Notes under the pieces: model-generated
Told to the model about the DNA's origin: nothing
What the model saw: only the letters and a program-made list of their open reading frames with translations
The model's database searches: none
Position numbers and translations under genes: made by a program
From: Methanobacteriota archaeon
GTDB taxonomy: Archaea > Thermoplasmatota > Thermoplasmata > RBG-16-68-12
Assembly: GCA_005879045.1 (NCBI GenBank)
Contig: VBLV01000155.1
Location: 1-8,320, forward strand
Reading direction: 5' to 3'
DNA length: 8,320 nt
In this document: in pieces, positions 1 through 6,743 of the stretch
Layout of the letters: every line of letters begins with the position of its first letter
Position numbering within the stretch: position 1 is the stretch's first letter

Positions 1-2
1 TG

Positions 3-245
3 TACGAGCTCGCGATCGAGTTCGGCACCGTGCGCGTGACCTGGGACGACCACGGGCCGCACTATCTCAACCTCGAAGGCGCCTGGACCTGGAAGTCGAT
101 GGAACACTGGGAGGCGTGGCAACTCATGGTCTCGGACCTCGATCCGGGAATCCACAAGGCCTTGAACCGATACGTGGACGGCAGCTTCGACCCGCGGCGC
201 TTTGTGCGGGAGTGGCAGAAGCTCGCGGAGATCCTCGCGGAGTGA
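3..245 (+). CDS. Hypothetical protein, C-terminal fragment
   Basis: The reading frame enters from the left edge of the window and is open from the first full codon at position 3 to a TGA at 243-245, giving about 80 residues. An in-frame GTG at 30 is unlikely to be the true start, because the frame continues upstream without a stop. The visible part is rich in tryptophan (six W, including the cluster GAWTWKSMEHWEAW) and ends in a charged, probably helical tail (FVREWQKLAEILAE). There is no signal peptide, membrane segment or motif that I can assign, so no function is given. It runs toward the glycosyltransferase on the other strand, and the two stop codons touch at 243-248. Coding status is supported by strong codon-position GC bias and plausible residue composition. 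Confidence 0.6.
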   Translation, partial: YELAIEFGTVRVTWDDHGPHYLNLEGAWTWKSMEHWEAWQLMVSDLDPGIHKALNRYVDGSFDPRRFVREWQKLAEILAE

Positions 246-248
246 TCA
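243..248. other. Abutting stop codons in a TGATCA palindrome
   Basis: The rightward gene ends with TGA at 243-245 and the leftward glycosyltransferase ends with TGA on the other strand at 248-246. The two stop codons touch with no spacer and together form the palindrome TGATCA. Confidence 0.85.
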
Positions 249-947
249 GCCCACGCGCGGGACCCAACCGACCCGTTTCCGCGCGAGCCAAATCAGATTC
301 CCCGTCGCGTCGCTGACGCTGCGGATCTTCTTGTCCCCGACTCGAATTCGATATTCAATCGGGATCTCGAGGAACCGGAATCCGGCGCGGATCACCTCGA
401 GCTTGAGTTCCTCGGAGAACGCCATACCGTCGTGGAGGAGCTGCAAGCGGGGCAGGATCGACCGACGGAACGACCACATGCCGGATTGAGAGTCGCGGAC
501 CCCTGAGTCGTAGAGGCTCCGAAACGCGATGTTGAGGATCTCGTTGCCCACGCGGTGCATGCCCGTCATCGTGCCGTTAGAGAGGCCGGAGAGCCGATCT
601 CCGGATACGAAGTCCGCGCGGTCTTCCGCGAGCGGCGCCAAGAAGTCGGGAAAACGATACGCGGGGTACGTCAGATCGGCATCGAGCGTCGCGATGAAGG
701 TGCCGGTCGCCGCGGCGAAGCCCGTCTTGTAGGCGCGGCCGTAGCCCCGACGCGGCTGAGGCACGACCCGGGCCCCTTTCTCCATCGCGATGTCCCTCGT
801 CCGGTCTCGCGAGTCCGTGTCGACGATCAGGACTTCGAGGTCCCAGTCGACGAGCGCGGTGTGCACTTCGTCGATCACGGCGCCGATGGAGGCCTCCTCG
901 TTCATCGTCGGGATGACGACGGAAACCTCGGGCATGCCGCGCGCCAT
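246..947 (-). CDS. GT2 glycosyltransferase, DPM1/polyprenyl-phosphate sugar transferase-like
   Basis: The 233-residue product is a single GT-A domain of family GT2, closest in pattern to dolichyl-phosphate mannose synthases and archaeal Agl-type transferases, which move a sugar from a nucleotide donor to a polyprenyl phosphate or a growing lipid-linked glycan at the cytoplasmic membrane face. Seen in order: the first strand VSVVIPTMNEE (about 8-18), VLIVDTDSRDRT (39-50), the metal-binding LDADLTYP (88-95, the DxD equivalent), DSQSGMW (152-158), FSEELKLE (177-184) and a closing YRIRVGDKKIR (199-209), which resembles the basic loop late in DPM1-like proteins. No C-terminal membrane segments are present, so it is the short soluble or peripheral form. 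ATG at 947 is chosen because it lies five bases after the stop of the upstream gene; ATG at 935 is nearly as good. The frame is open to 1286, but that stretch is the shadow of the upstream gene. Acceptor and sugar are not predictable. Confidence 0.88.
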   Translation of the reverse strand: MARGMPEVSVVIPTMNEEASIGAVIDEVHTALVDWDLEVLIVDTDSRDRTRDIAMEKGARVVPQPRRGYGRAYKTGFAAATGTFIATLDADLTYPAYRFPDFLAPLAEDRADFVSGDRLSGLSNGTMTGMHRVGNEILNIAFRSLYDSGVRDSQSGMWSFRRSILPRLQLLHDGMAFSEELKLEVIRAGFRFLEIPIEYRIRVGDKKIRSVSDATGNLIWLARKRVGWVPRVG

Positions 948-952
948 GCTGG

Positions 953-1759
953 CTACGTCGCATAAGGGTTTCGCGCTGAGCCGGGCAACGGCTCCCCGAA
1001 GAATTTGTATCCGACGTATCCGAGGAGGGCAGCGCTGAGCCGAAGAAGGGACCAGAACGTCGTTTTCTGCCGCAGCATCCGTCCCGGACGGTAGCGACTC
1101 CACAGCACGCCGTGCTTCAACGTGAGTTGCTTGCGCCCTGCGCCGTTCCAGAGGGCCTGCCGCAGGAAGTCGAACATCGAATCGCGCGTCCGATGGTACA
1201 CGATCGCATCCGCTCGGAAGCCGATCGTGTGGCCCGCACGGACCGCGCGGATGTTCAGATCGATGTCTTCGGCGGTGACGAACCACTCGTCGAAGCCGCC
1301 GATCTCGTCGAGGACGGACTTCCGGTAGGCCAAGTTCGAGGACGGGTACGTGACGTCGGTCCCGTGGACGAACAACTCCACCCGTTCGAGCTCTTCGAAG
1401 GGCCGGTAGCCGATCTGAATCGTCCGGCCGGCGACGATGTCATCGCGCTGCAATCCCTCGCGGAGTTCCTTGAGCCAGAACGGATTCGCGATCGCGTCGC
1501 CGTCGACGAAGGCGACCGCCTCGCCCTTCGATTTCTTGATGCCGAAGTTCCGGCCGGCCCCGCGCGTGCCGCCGAAGACGTACAGGTGGACGAAGTCGTA
1601 CTTCTGCTCATACCGGCGTACGATGTCGCGCGTCGCATCCTCGCTGGCCGAGTCGATCACGAGGATCTCGAAGGGCGGCCCCTGGACGACCAGGCTGTCC
1701 AGCAATGCCGCGATGTTGCGCGCTTCGTTCCGAACCGTGGTGATGATGCTGATGAGCAA
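953..1759 (-). CDS. GT2 family glycosyltransferase
   Basis: A 268-residue GT-A glycosyltransferase. The fold opens at the very N-terminus (ISIITTVRNEARN, 3-15), followed by ILVIDSASED (32-41), the DxD metal and donor site FVDGDA (84-89) and the acid-rich AEDIDLNIR (163-171), which carries the likely catalytic base. The segment around 236-254 is hydrophobic and may be a membrane-associated helix. It presumably adds one sugar to a lipid-linked or surface glycan. The start is unusual: the only usable initiator is TTG at 1759. The frame is open upstream to a stop at 1835-1837 but holds no ATG, GTG or TTG there, and the GT fold must begin about here. The gene heads a two-gene operon with the DPM1-like enzyme just downstream and is divergent from the epimerase gene, with 99 bases between them. 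Its N-terminus resembles that of the GT2 protein starting at 5001 (both contain TVRNE), so the two may be paralogues. Confidence 0.87.
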   Translation of the reverse strand: MLISIITTVRNEARNIAALLDSLVVQGPPFEILVIDSASEDATRDIVRRYEQKYDFVHLYVFGGTRGAGRNFGIKKSKGEAVAFVDGDAIANPFWLKELREGLQRDDIVAGRTIQIGYRPFEELERVELFVHGTDVTYPSSNLAYRKSVLDEIGGFDEWFVTAEDIDLNIRAVRAGHTIGFRADAIVYHRTRDSMFDFLRQALWNGAGRKQLTLKHGVLWSRYRPGRMLRQKTTFWSLLRLSAALLGYVGYKFFGEPLPGSARNPYAT

Positions 1760-1820
1760 CGCGGCTGCTAACCGAGTCGCGGTAATGATGGTTTCGACCC
1801 GAGCCCTTCGCGGGACTACC

Positions 1821-1828
1821 TTTATTAT
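1821..1828 (+). promoter_or_regulatory. TATA-like box for the epimerase gene (possibly bidirectional)
   Basis: TTTATTAT is an isolated AT island in GC-rich DNA, centred about 35 bases before the ATG at 1859. With the usual archaeal spacing of about 26 bases to the initiation site, transcription would begin near 1850, leaving a leader of only about nine bases and no ribosome binding site, as seen here. Read on the other strand (ATAATAAA) the same island could serve the divergent glycosyltransferase starting at 1759, with a leader of about 40 bases; that second use is inference. Confidence 0.55.
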
Positions 1829-1858
1829 CGACCCTCAGCTACTCGCGCTCCTCATCCC

Positions 1859-2947
1859 ATGGGCCGCATCGTCACGATCATCGGGACCCGCCCGGAAATC
1901 ATCAAAATGGCGCCGGTCGTCAAGGCCCTGGACGGCCTCAGCCATGACCATGTCCTCGTCCACTCCGGTCAGCATTACGACCTCGTGATGGACCGGATTT
2001 TCTTCCGAGACATGGAGCTCCGGGAACCGGACTATCAGTTCGCCCTCAAAAACCAACCAGCTCCCCTCCAGGTGGCCACGACGATGCGACACGTCGCCCA
2101 GGTCGCGGGCACGGCGGATCTGGTGATGGTCCACGGCGACACGAACACGACCGTGGCGGGAGCGATGCTCGCGAACAAACTCGGGAAGCGCGTCGGTCAC
2201 GTGGAGGCCGGCATCCGGTCGTTCGACAAGACGATGTCCGAGGAGGTCAACCGGATCGTCGCGGACCAACTCGCGAGCCTGCTTTTCGCCCCGACCCGAA
2301 TCGCTCGCGAGAACCTACGAAAGGAAAACGTCCAAGACGGAGTGCACGTCGTCGGCAACAGCGTGATTGACGCCCTGAAGGCGAACAGCGCGATCGCGGA
2401 GCGACGCTCGAACATACTCGATCGACTCGGACTCTCCCGCGGCGGGTATCTGTTGCTCACCTTCCATCGAGCCGAAAACGTTGATGACACTAAGCGACTC
2501 GCCCAGGCCCTCAAGGCGTTCGAAACTGCCGCCAAGGTCGCGGGCCTCCCGGTCGTCTTCCCGATTCATCCGCGAACGGCGAAGAACCTGCGCGCATTCG
2601 GCCTCGAGAAACGTGCCCATGCCATGAAGGCGCTCCGCCGGATCCCACCCACCGGATACCTCGACATGATCCGCCTCGAGAAGAACGCGGCGCTGATCCT
2701 GACGGATTCCGGGGGGCTGCAGGAGGAAGGATGCTATTTCCGGGTTCCCTGTGTGACCTTGCGGGAAAACACGGAACGACCGGAAACGCTCTCTATCCGG
2801 GCAAACGTACTCGCTGGGACCGACCCTACGCGAGTGGCCGCCGCGGTCCGTCGGCAGCTCGGAGTGCGCCGGACTTGGCGCAATCCCTACGGGAACGGCA
2901 GGACCTCTCGACGCATCGCTGCGATCGTCGACAAGATCCTAGGATGA
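1859..2947 (+). CDS. wecB: UDP-N-acetylglucosamine 2-epimerase (non-hydrolysing)
   Basis: Interconverts UDP-GlcNAc and UDP-ManNAc in the cytoplasm, supplying ManNAc or its oxidised form ManNAcA for surface glycans. The 362 residues match the usual length of the family (about 360-390), and all of the hallmark segments are seen: IIGTRPEIIKMAP (7-19), HSGQHYD (35-41), HGDTNTT (92-98), GHVEAGIRS (113-121), SEEVNR (127-132), TFHRAENVDD (201-210), HPRT (237-240), LTDSGGLQEE (281-290) and RENTERPET (302-310). Asp94, Glu116, Glu128/129 and His203 sit where the catalytic acids and histidine of the E. coli enzyme lie. The GTRPE opening indicates the non-hydrolysing WecB/MnaA type rather than the hydrolysing NeuC/LegG type. 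The ATG at 1859 fits the family N-terminus exactly and has a TATA box just upstream. A GT4 gene follows six bases after the stop. No UDP-ManNAc dehydrogenase (WecC) is seen here. wecB names the family; the archaeal pathway may use another symbol. Confidence 0.96.
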   Translation: MGRIVTIIGTRPEIIKMAPVVKALDGLSHDHVLVHSGQHYDLVMDRIFFRDMELREPDYQFALKNQPAPLQVATTMRHVAQVAGTADLVMVHGDTNTTVAGAMLANKLGKRVGHVEAGIRSFDKTMSEEVNRIVADQLASLLFAPTRIARENLRKENVQDGVHVVGNSVIDALKANSAIAERRSNILDRLGLSRGGYLLLTFHRAENVDDTKRLAQALKAFETAAKVAGLPVVFPIHPRTAKNLRAFGLEKRAHAMKALRRIPPTGYLDMIRLEKNAALILTDSGGLQEEGCYFRVPCVTLRENTERPETLSIRANVLAGTDPTRVAAAVRRQLGVRRTWRNPYGNGRTSRRIAAIVDKILG

Positions 2948-2953
2948 GAGACC

Positions 2954-4057
2954 GTGACCCGCGTGGTCTTCCTTCGGTCCAAGAGCCCGGCTGGCATCGA
3001 GCCGCGCCTCGAGAAGGAGGCCGCGAGCCTCGCACGTGCTGGCTACGAAGTCCATGCAATCCTCTGGGATCGGACGCGGTCCCATCCGGCAAAGGAGGTC
3101 CGCGAAGGGGTCCACATTCACCGCTATCAGCTCGCCGCGCCGGAAGGGACTGTCGGACTCGCTCCGCGGTTGCCCCGGTGGCAATGGTTCGCCCTCCGAA
3201 CGACGACTCGCCTGCGCCCAGATATCATCCATGCGATCGACTTCGACACCGCTTGGGCGGCGAGAGTGGCCGCCCGACTGACGGGTGCGTATCTCGTGTA
3301 CGACGTCTTCGACTTTTACGCCGAGATGGTCACGGCCGATCTGCCGCCCCGGGTTCGCCGACGGCTCGCGGGGGCAGAGCGACGCATCATCGGACGCGCC
3401 GACCTCGTGGTCGTGCCCGACCTTCGTCGCCAAGCCCAGTTCGGGAACGTCCGTCCGAAGCGAATCGTCGAGGTCATGAATGTCCCGGAGGATCGCGCCT
3501 TCCGGGCGGTCGTGGGAACGGAATTCACCGTGTTCTACGGCGGCATGATCGCGAAGGACCGCGGGCTCATCGACCTCCTAGCGGCGTGCGAATCGACCGG
3601 AGCAAGGTTGATCGTGGCGGGGCATGGGCCGGATGAGGCGGCCCTGCTGCCGCATCTGGAGACGTCGCCCGCGTGCATGGTCCTTGGAACCATCCCCTAC
3701 GAGGAGGTGCTTAAACAGACCGCCGCGGCGCACGCGGTGGTGGCCCTCTACGATCCGTCCATCCCGAATAATCGCTTCGCGGCCCCGAACAAGGTGTTCG
3801 AAGCGGCGATGTTTTCGAAACCGGTCATCGTGTCGGAGGGGACTGCGATCGCGGAGATCGTCCGGTCGACCGGGTGCGGCCTCGTGGTCCCCTATGGCGA
3901 CCGAACGGCCCTACGCGAGGCGCTCGAGCGGCTCATGCTGTCTCCCGCCGAATGCGAGGCGATGGGAGCTCGCGGGCGAGCTGCTTTCGAATCCGGCTAC
4001 AATTGGAAGGTAATGGAAGCGCGCCTCCTCGACGCCTACCGATTGCTCCGGGCCTGA
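2954..4057 (+). CDS. GT4-like (GT-B fold) glycosyltransferase
   Basis: A 367-residue retaining-type glycosyltransferase with two Rossmann-like halves. The N-terminal half (about 1-175) should bind the acceptor; it opens with RVVFLRSKSP and carries PDIIHAIDFDTAW (89-101). The C-terminal half (about 190-367) binds the nucleotide sugar: VFYGGMIAKDRGL (193-205), LIVAGHGPD (219-227), APNKVFEAAMFSKPVIVSE (277-295) and GCGLVVPYGD (307-316). In the EX7E signature the second glutamate is Glu283, while the position eight residues before is Phe275, as in the PNK-FE subgroup where the first glutamate is commonly absent. The GTG start at 2954 lies six bases after the epimerase stop; GGATGAG just upstream is at best a weak ribosome binding site. 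The tight spacing argues for co-transcription with wecB, so a ManNAc-type sugar is a possible donor, which is inference only. Its 3' end overlaps the convergent GT2 gene by 22 bases. Confidence 0.92.
   Translation: MTRVVFLRSKSPAGIEPRLEKEAASLARAGYEVHAILWDRTRSHPAKEVREGVHIHRYQLAAPEGTVGLAPRLPRWQWFALRTTTRLRPDIIHAIDFDTAWAARVAARLTGAYLVYDVFDFYAEMVTADLPPRVRRRLAGAERRIIGRADLVVVPDLRRQAQFGNVRPKRIVEVMNVPEDRAFRAVVGTEFTVFYGGMIAKDRGLIDLLAACESTGARLIVAGHGPDEAALLPHLETSPACMVLGTIPYEEVLKQTAAAHAVVALYDPSIPNNRFAAPNKVFEAAMFSKPVIVSEGTAIAEIVRSTGCGLVVPYGDRTALREALERLMLSPAECEAMGARGRAAFESGYNWKVMEARLLDAYRLLRA
4036..4057. other. Convergent 22-bp gene overlap
   Basis: The TGA of the rightward GT4 gene ends at 4057 and the TAG of the leftward GT2 gene ends at 4036, so both 3' ends are coding on both strands for 22 bases. 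Any terminator must lie inside the opposing gene, and the transcripts should be complementary at their ends. Confidence 0.85.
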
Positions 4058-5001
4058 GGCGATGTCCCGCGACCTCGTTTCCCGCCGCGGAGGAAGCCGC
4101 GAAAGTATCCGGCGAGCATCGCTGCGTCCAAGGCGAAGCCCACGGCGATCGCGTACGGAATCTGCGTCCACAGGCCCTCGCGCAGGACTTTGCGAATGCG
4201 GAAGATGATGTACGCCGCCGCACCAAGGATCAGGAGAATCCAGTAGGGCCACCACAGGTTCCCCGCGAACAGGAGGCCGAGGCCGATCGCATACGCGCCG
4301 TAGACGAGGCAATACTGCGAACCGCCCATGAGGAAGATTCGCGCCTGGCCGTCCGATTCGGCGAATTGGCGATACATTCGATAGACAGCCCCCAAGGACG
4401 CGGCGGGTCGCCAGCGGACGATCGCGCGGGGTTCGAACGTGAACCGTAATCCCGCCTCACGGAGGCGAAGGTCGAAAACGGTGTCCTCCGTCGTGTCAAG
4501 GTCCTCCGGGTAGCCGCCGACGCGTTGCCAGGCCGCCATCGTGAACGCCACGCTTCGGGAACTCGGCAGGAAGGTGTCCGGACGGATCTGGTCAATCGAA
4601 TACTGCGTCAGGAGCCCGATGGCCTTTTCCCGCCGCGACTCGACGAGCAATTCGTACCAACCTGCGACGACGTCGGCCTCGCCCCGCTCGATCGGCCCGA
4701 CGATCCGCTCGAACCACATCGAATCGAGCACGCTGACATCCGTGCTGGCGATTACATCCGCATCGGCGAGTCGGATGGCGGTGTTGCGACCCAGAGAGCG
4801 ATTCCCTGGTGCGGATTCCCATCGAAAGGGCAAGGCCGTCCGTTGGGCGAACGCCTCGAGGAGCTGCGGCGTGCCGTCGGTCGATCCGCCGTCCGTCACG
4901 ATGACGACATCCGGGCGGACGGTCTGACGTTCCAGGGACGACAGGAATTCGTCGAGGCGGCTCTCCTCGTTCCGGACCGTGGCGATGATCGCCCGTCGCA
5001 C
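4036..5001 (-). CDS. Membrane-anchored GT2 family glycosyltransferase
   Basis: A 321-residue protein with an N-terminal GT-A domain and a C-terminal membrane region. Seen in order: AIIATVRNEESRLDEFLSSL (4-23), VIVTDGGSTDGT (33-44), NRSLGRNTAI (67-76), STDVSV (86-91, the DxD-like metal site), VGGYPEDLDTTEDTVFDLRL (161-180, containing the likely catalytic acid in TED), then hydrophobic segments at about 230-247, 250-267 and 282-299, and a short basic, arginine-rich tail. The C-terminal segments should hold the enzyme on the inner face of the cytoplasmic membrane, where lipid-linked sugars are extended. GTG at 5001 is the only start, since an in-frame stop lies three codons upstream, and it falls about 26 bases after a TATA-like element, so a leaderless mRNA beginning at the start codon is likely. 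The last 22 bases are antisense to the end of the GT4 gene. Sugar and acceptor are unknown. Confidence 0.92.
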   Translation of the reverse strand: MRRAIIATVRNEESRLDEFLSSLERQTVRPDVVIVTDGGSTDGTPQLLEAFAQRTALPFRWESAPGNRSLGRNTAIRLADADVIASTDVSVLDSMWFERIVGPIERGEADVVAGWYELLVESRREKAIGLLTQYSIDQIRPDTFLPSSRSVAFTMAAWQRVGGYPEDLDTTEDTVFDLRLREAGLRFTFEPRAIVRWRPAASLGAVYRMYRQFAESDGQARIFLMGGSQYCLVYGAYAIGLGLLFAGNLWWPYWILLILGAAAYIIFRIRKVLREGLWTQIPYAIAVGFALDAAMLAGYFRGFLRGGKRGRGTSPQARSNR

Positions 5002-5022
5002 GGGCCTTCATCTTCGACATTC

Positions 5023-5030
5023 CCTTAAAC
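5023..5030 (-). promoter_or_regulatory. TATA-like box for leaderless GT2 gene (possibly shared)
   Basis: On the minus strand the sequence reads GTTTAAGG, the only AT-rich run in this 75-base divergent spacer. Its centre lies about 26 bases before the GTG at 5001, the standard archaeal TATA-to-start distance, so transcription would start at or next to the initiation codon. The opposite strand reads CCTTAAAC and could drive the gene starting at 5077 with a leader of about 25 bases; no other AT-rich element is visible for that gene. Confidence 0.55.
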
Positions 5031-5076
5031 GTTCGGCGGCGGAAGCCTGAAGTCGAGGACCGTCGGTGCCCGCCGC

Positions 5077-5919
5077 GTGTCGGCTCCCCGCATTCTCGTG
5101 CTCGTCCTGAACTACAACGCGGGATCGGCTCTCGATCCGTGCCTCCGCTCATTGCGAGCGGCGACTTACGAAAACGCTGAGGTCGTGGTCCTTGACAATG
5201 GATCGACAGACGAATCGTTGAATGCCGCGCGGCGTCTCGGCCTGGAGGTCCACGAGTTCGGGGCGAATCTGGGTTACTGCGCGGCCTACAACCGTGCCTT
5301 CGAGATGTATGCAAATCGGGCGGACTTCTTCCTACTCTCGAACGCGGACCTGATTGTCCCGCCTCCTACGATCGACCAATTGATCCAGATACTCGTGGCC
5401 GACGAGTCGATCGGCTTCGTCGGGCCGGTTCAACGTCATGAGGATACGAAAGAGATCCGGTCCGCGGGGATCCGATGGGGGTGCGGGCGATTGCCCGTTC
5501 ATGTGACGCGCCCTGGTGAGCCATACGACGCAATCGAGGGGGCGTTCGTCCTCATTCGTAAGTCGGTCCTAACGCGGACCGGAGGACTGGACGAAACCTT
5601 GGCTCTCAACCTCGAGGACGTCGAATGGCAAACGCGCGCCCGATCCCAAGGCTTCCTTTCGAGAATTGCAGCTCAGGCGGAGATCTTCCACCGCCGCCCG
5701 GGGCGGGTGCGGCGCCACACCGGGGCGTACTATCAAGCCCGAAATATCTGCATCCTCACCTCGCGGCTTTGCGATCACGCTGCGCTCGTCCAGATCCGAG
5801 TCCGACTTTACCTGGAGGGGCTGGCAGGTCTCGTCCTCGGCCGGCCTCGGGCGCGCTATGTGCTGGAGGGCTTGCGAGACTTCCGGCGCGGAGTCACCGG
5901 GATGCGGTCGTTTTCCTAG
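5077..5919 (+). CDS. GT2 glycosyltransferase, rhamnosyltransferase-like
   Basis: A 280-residue GT-A enzyme with the pattern of the WbbL/rhamnosyltransferase branch of GT2, which transfers deoxysugars or other sugars onto surface glycans; the real donor is not predictable. Seen: ILVLVLNYN (6-14), VVVLDNGSTDES (36-47), the glycine/asparagine loop ANLGYCAAYNRAF (63-75), LLSNADL (86-92, where SNAD replaces the simple DxD), EGAFVLIRKS (154-163), LNLEDVEWQTRARSQG (177-192, catalytic acid region) and HTGAYYQARNICILTSR (214-230), resembling the YY-x-x-RN segment late in this subgroup. No clear transmembrane helix is present. The start is GTG at 5077, which places the first strand at the N-terminus as usual; the weak GAGG at 5055-5058 is too far away to act as a typical ribosome binding site. 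It is divergent from the gene starting at 5001 and overlaps the convergent methyltransferase gene by 26 bases. Confidence 0.92.
   Translation: MSAPRILVLVLNYNAGSALDPCLRSLRAATYENAEVVVLDNGSTDESLNAARRLGLEVHEFGANLGYCAAYNRAFEMYANRADFFLLSNADLIVPPPTIDQLIQILVADESIGFVGPVQRHEDTKEIRSAGIRWGCGRLPVHVTRPGEPYDAIEGAFVLIRKSVLTRTGGLDETLALNLEDVEWQTRARSQGFLSRIAAQAEIFHRRPGRVRRHTGAYYQARNICILTSRLCDHAALVQIRVRLYLEGLAGLVLGRPRARYVLEGLRDFRRGVTGMRSFS
5894..5919. other. Convergent 26-bp gene overlap
   Basis: The TAG of the rightward GT2 gene ends at 5919 and the TGA of the leftward methyltransferase gene ends at 5894. A short T run (TTTT at 5911-5914) sits at the end of the rightward gene and is the only hint of a termination signal, but it is weak. 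Confidence 0.8.
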
Positions 5920-6607
5920 GATGGACGACGAACAACATCTCAGTGGAAAACAGATCCGGCCGAAGACGTGCCACATGATAATTCAGCTGAGCCCAGCGTT
6001 GTTTGTAGCGCAACAGGGGGACATCGGGGATGATGTCCTGTTCGAGGATCTCGAACCCGGTTTGCTCCAGCATTTCTCGTGCCGTCTTGCGTGTGTAAAA
6101 TCGAAGATGGGTTCGGTCCAAGATCCCCGCGTCCTCGTAGTCCCACCGGCCGCGGAGAAGGCGAAGGCGGACGCCCCAATGAGCCACGTTGGGGAGGTCC
6201 ACAAAGGCGCGACCGGTCGGGCGAAGCAGGGGAGCGAGCCGCCGAAGCGTTGCCACGGGATTGTTGAGGTGCTCGAGGATGTTGCTCAGGACAATGACAT
6301 CAAAGCTCCCCGGCTCGAAGGCCAGGGGCATCGCCTCAATATTTCCGACAAGAACCTCGTCGCAGAAAGCCCTCGCTTTCGCAGCCTTCTCAGGCGATAG
6401 CTCAATGCCGACGACGGCGCACCCTCGCGCGTGCATGAGCCGCGCGATCTCTCCGCTGCCACATCCGACGTCGAGGATTCGTTCGCCCGGGCGGAGCCGA
6501 GACACAATCTGATCGCGCGTCAAATGAGGCAAGTCATTGACGTTGGCCTCGCCTATTCCTCCGCTCGTGTCGGAAAGAGATGACCCTGTTGGGACCCGTC
6601 CGATCAC
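5894..6607 (-). CDS. Class I SAM-dependent methyltransferase
   Basis: A 237-residue Rossmann-fold methyltransferase of the Methyltransf_11/23 kind that uses S-adenosylmethionine. Seen: motif I ILDVGCGSGEIARLM (44-58), the acidic end of strand two VVGIEL (65-70; Glu69 should bind the ribose hydroxyls), FDVIVLSNILEHLNNP (102-117) and GRAFVDLPNVAHW (132-144). It continues with the LRGRW-YEDAGILDRTHLRFYT stretch (151-172), a C-terminal arrangement often seen in methyltransferases encoded among glycosyltransferases. The likely substrate is therefore a sugar, glycan or sugar precursor, but small-molecule or lipid targets cannot be excluded. The start GTG at 6607 is the only initiator in frame before an upstream stop at 6674-6676; it is preceded by GGGAG seven bases away, one of the few believable ribosome binding sites here. 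About 30 N-terminal residues before the fold are low in recognisable features. Confidence 0.93.
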   Translation of the reverse strand: MIGRVPTGSSLSDTSGGIGEANVNDLPHLTRDQIVSRLRPGERILDVGCGSGEIARLMHARGCAVVGIELSPEKAAKARAFCDEVLVGNIEAMPLAFEPGSFDVIVLSNILEHLNNPVATLRRLAPLLRPTGRAFVDLPNVAHWGVRLRLLRGRWDYEDAGILDRTHLRFYTRKTAREMLEQTGFEILEQDIIPDVPLLRYKQRWAQLNYHVARLRPDLFSTEMLFVVHPRKTTASR

Positions 6608-6614
6608 CTCAAAT

Positions 6615-6619
6615 CTCCC
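6615..6619 (-). promoter_or_regulatory. Probable Shine-Dalgarno site of the methyltransferase gene
   Basis: GGGAG on the minus strand lies seven bases before the GTG at 6607. In addition the start codon is embedded in GAGGTGATC (6602-6610, minus strand), a nine-base match to the complement of the canonical 16S 3' end. Most other genes here lack any such signal. Confidence 0.4.
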
Positions 6620-6672
6620 TCTTCGCGAGTTCGGTTGGTGCCATTCGACCTTCTGGCACGCTCCTCCTACGA

Positions 6673-6678
6673 CTTAAG
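6673..6678. promoter_or_regulatory. Possible TATA-like element in divergent spacer
   Basis: CTTAAG is a perfect palindrome in the spacer between the methyltransferase gene (leftward) and the next glycosyltransferase (rightward). For the leftward gene it would give a start near 6650 and a leader of about 43 bases carrying the GGGAG site. Six bases alone are weak evidence. Confidence 0.3.
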
Positions 6679-6735
6679 GCTGCACACTGAATTCCCACGC
6701 GGCCATCCTGGGATCAATGCTCCATCGCGACACCG

Positions 6736-6743
6736 AAATATAC
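6736..6743 (+). promoter_or_regulatory. TATA-like box before the GT2-like gene
   Basis: AAATATAC stands out in GC-rich surroundings. An initiation site about 26 bases downstream would fall near 6766, which is inside the longest version of the downstream reading frame and so argues that the real start codon lies further right (TTG at 6776 or 6782, or GTG at 6851). The rest of 6608-6850 shows no gene that I can support. Confidence 0.45.

Noticed and set aside
948..1286. N-terminal extension of the DPM1-like glycosyltransferase (113 extra residues, arginine and proline rich)
   Set aside because: It is antisense-frame shadow of the upstream glycosyltransferase coding sequence; the GT fold begins at 947 or 935, right after that gene's stop.
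1112..1771. Long plus-strand open frame of 219 codons
   Set aside because: It lies opposite a motif-complete glycosyltransferase, has no recognisable domain and is typical of GC-rich shadow frames.
2731..3636. 301-codon plus-strand open frame across the wecB-GT4 junction
   Set aside because: Composition is Arg/Pro/Gly/Ser rich with no motif, and it overlaps two clear genes in another frame.
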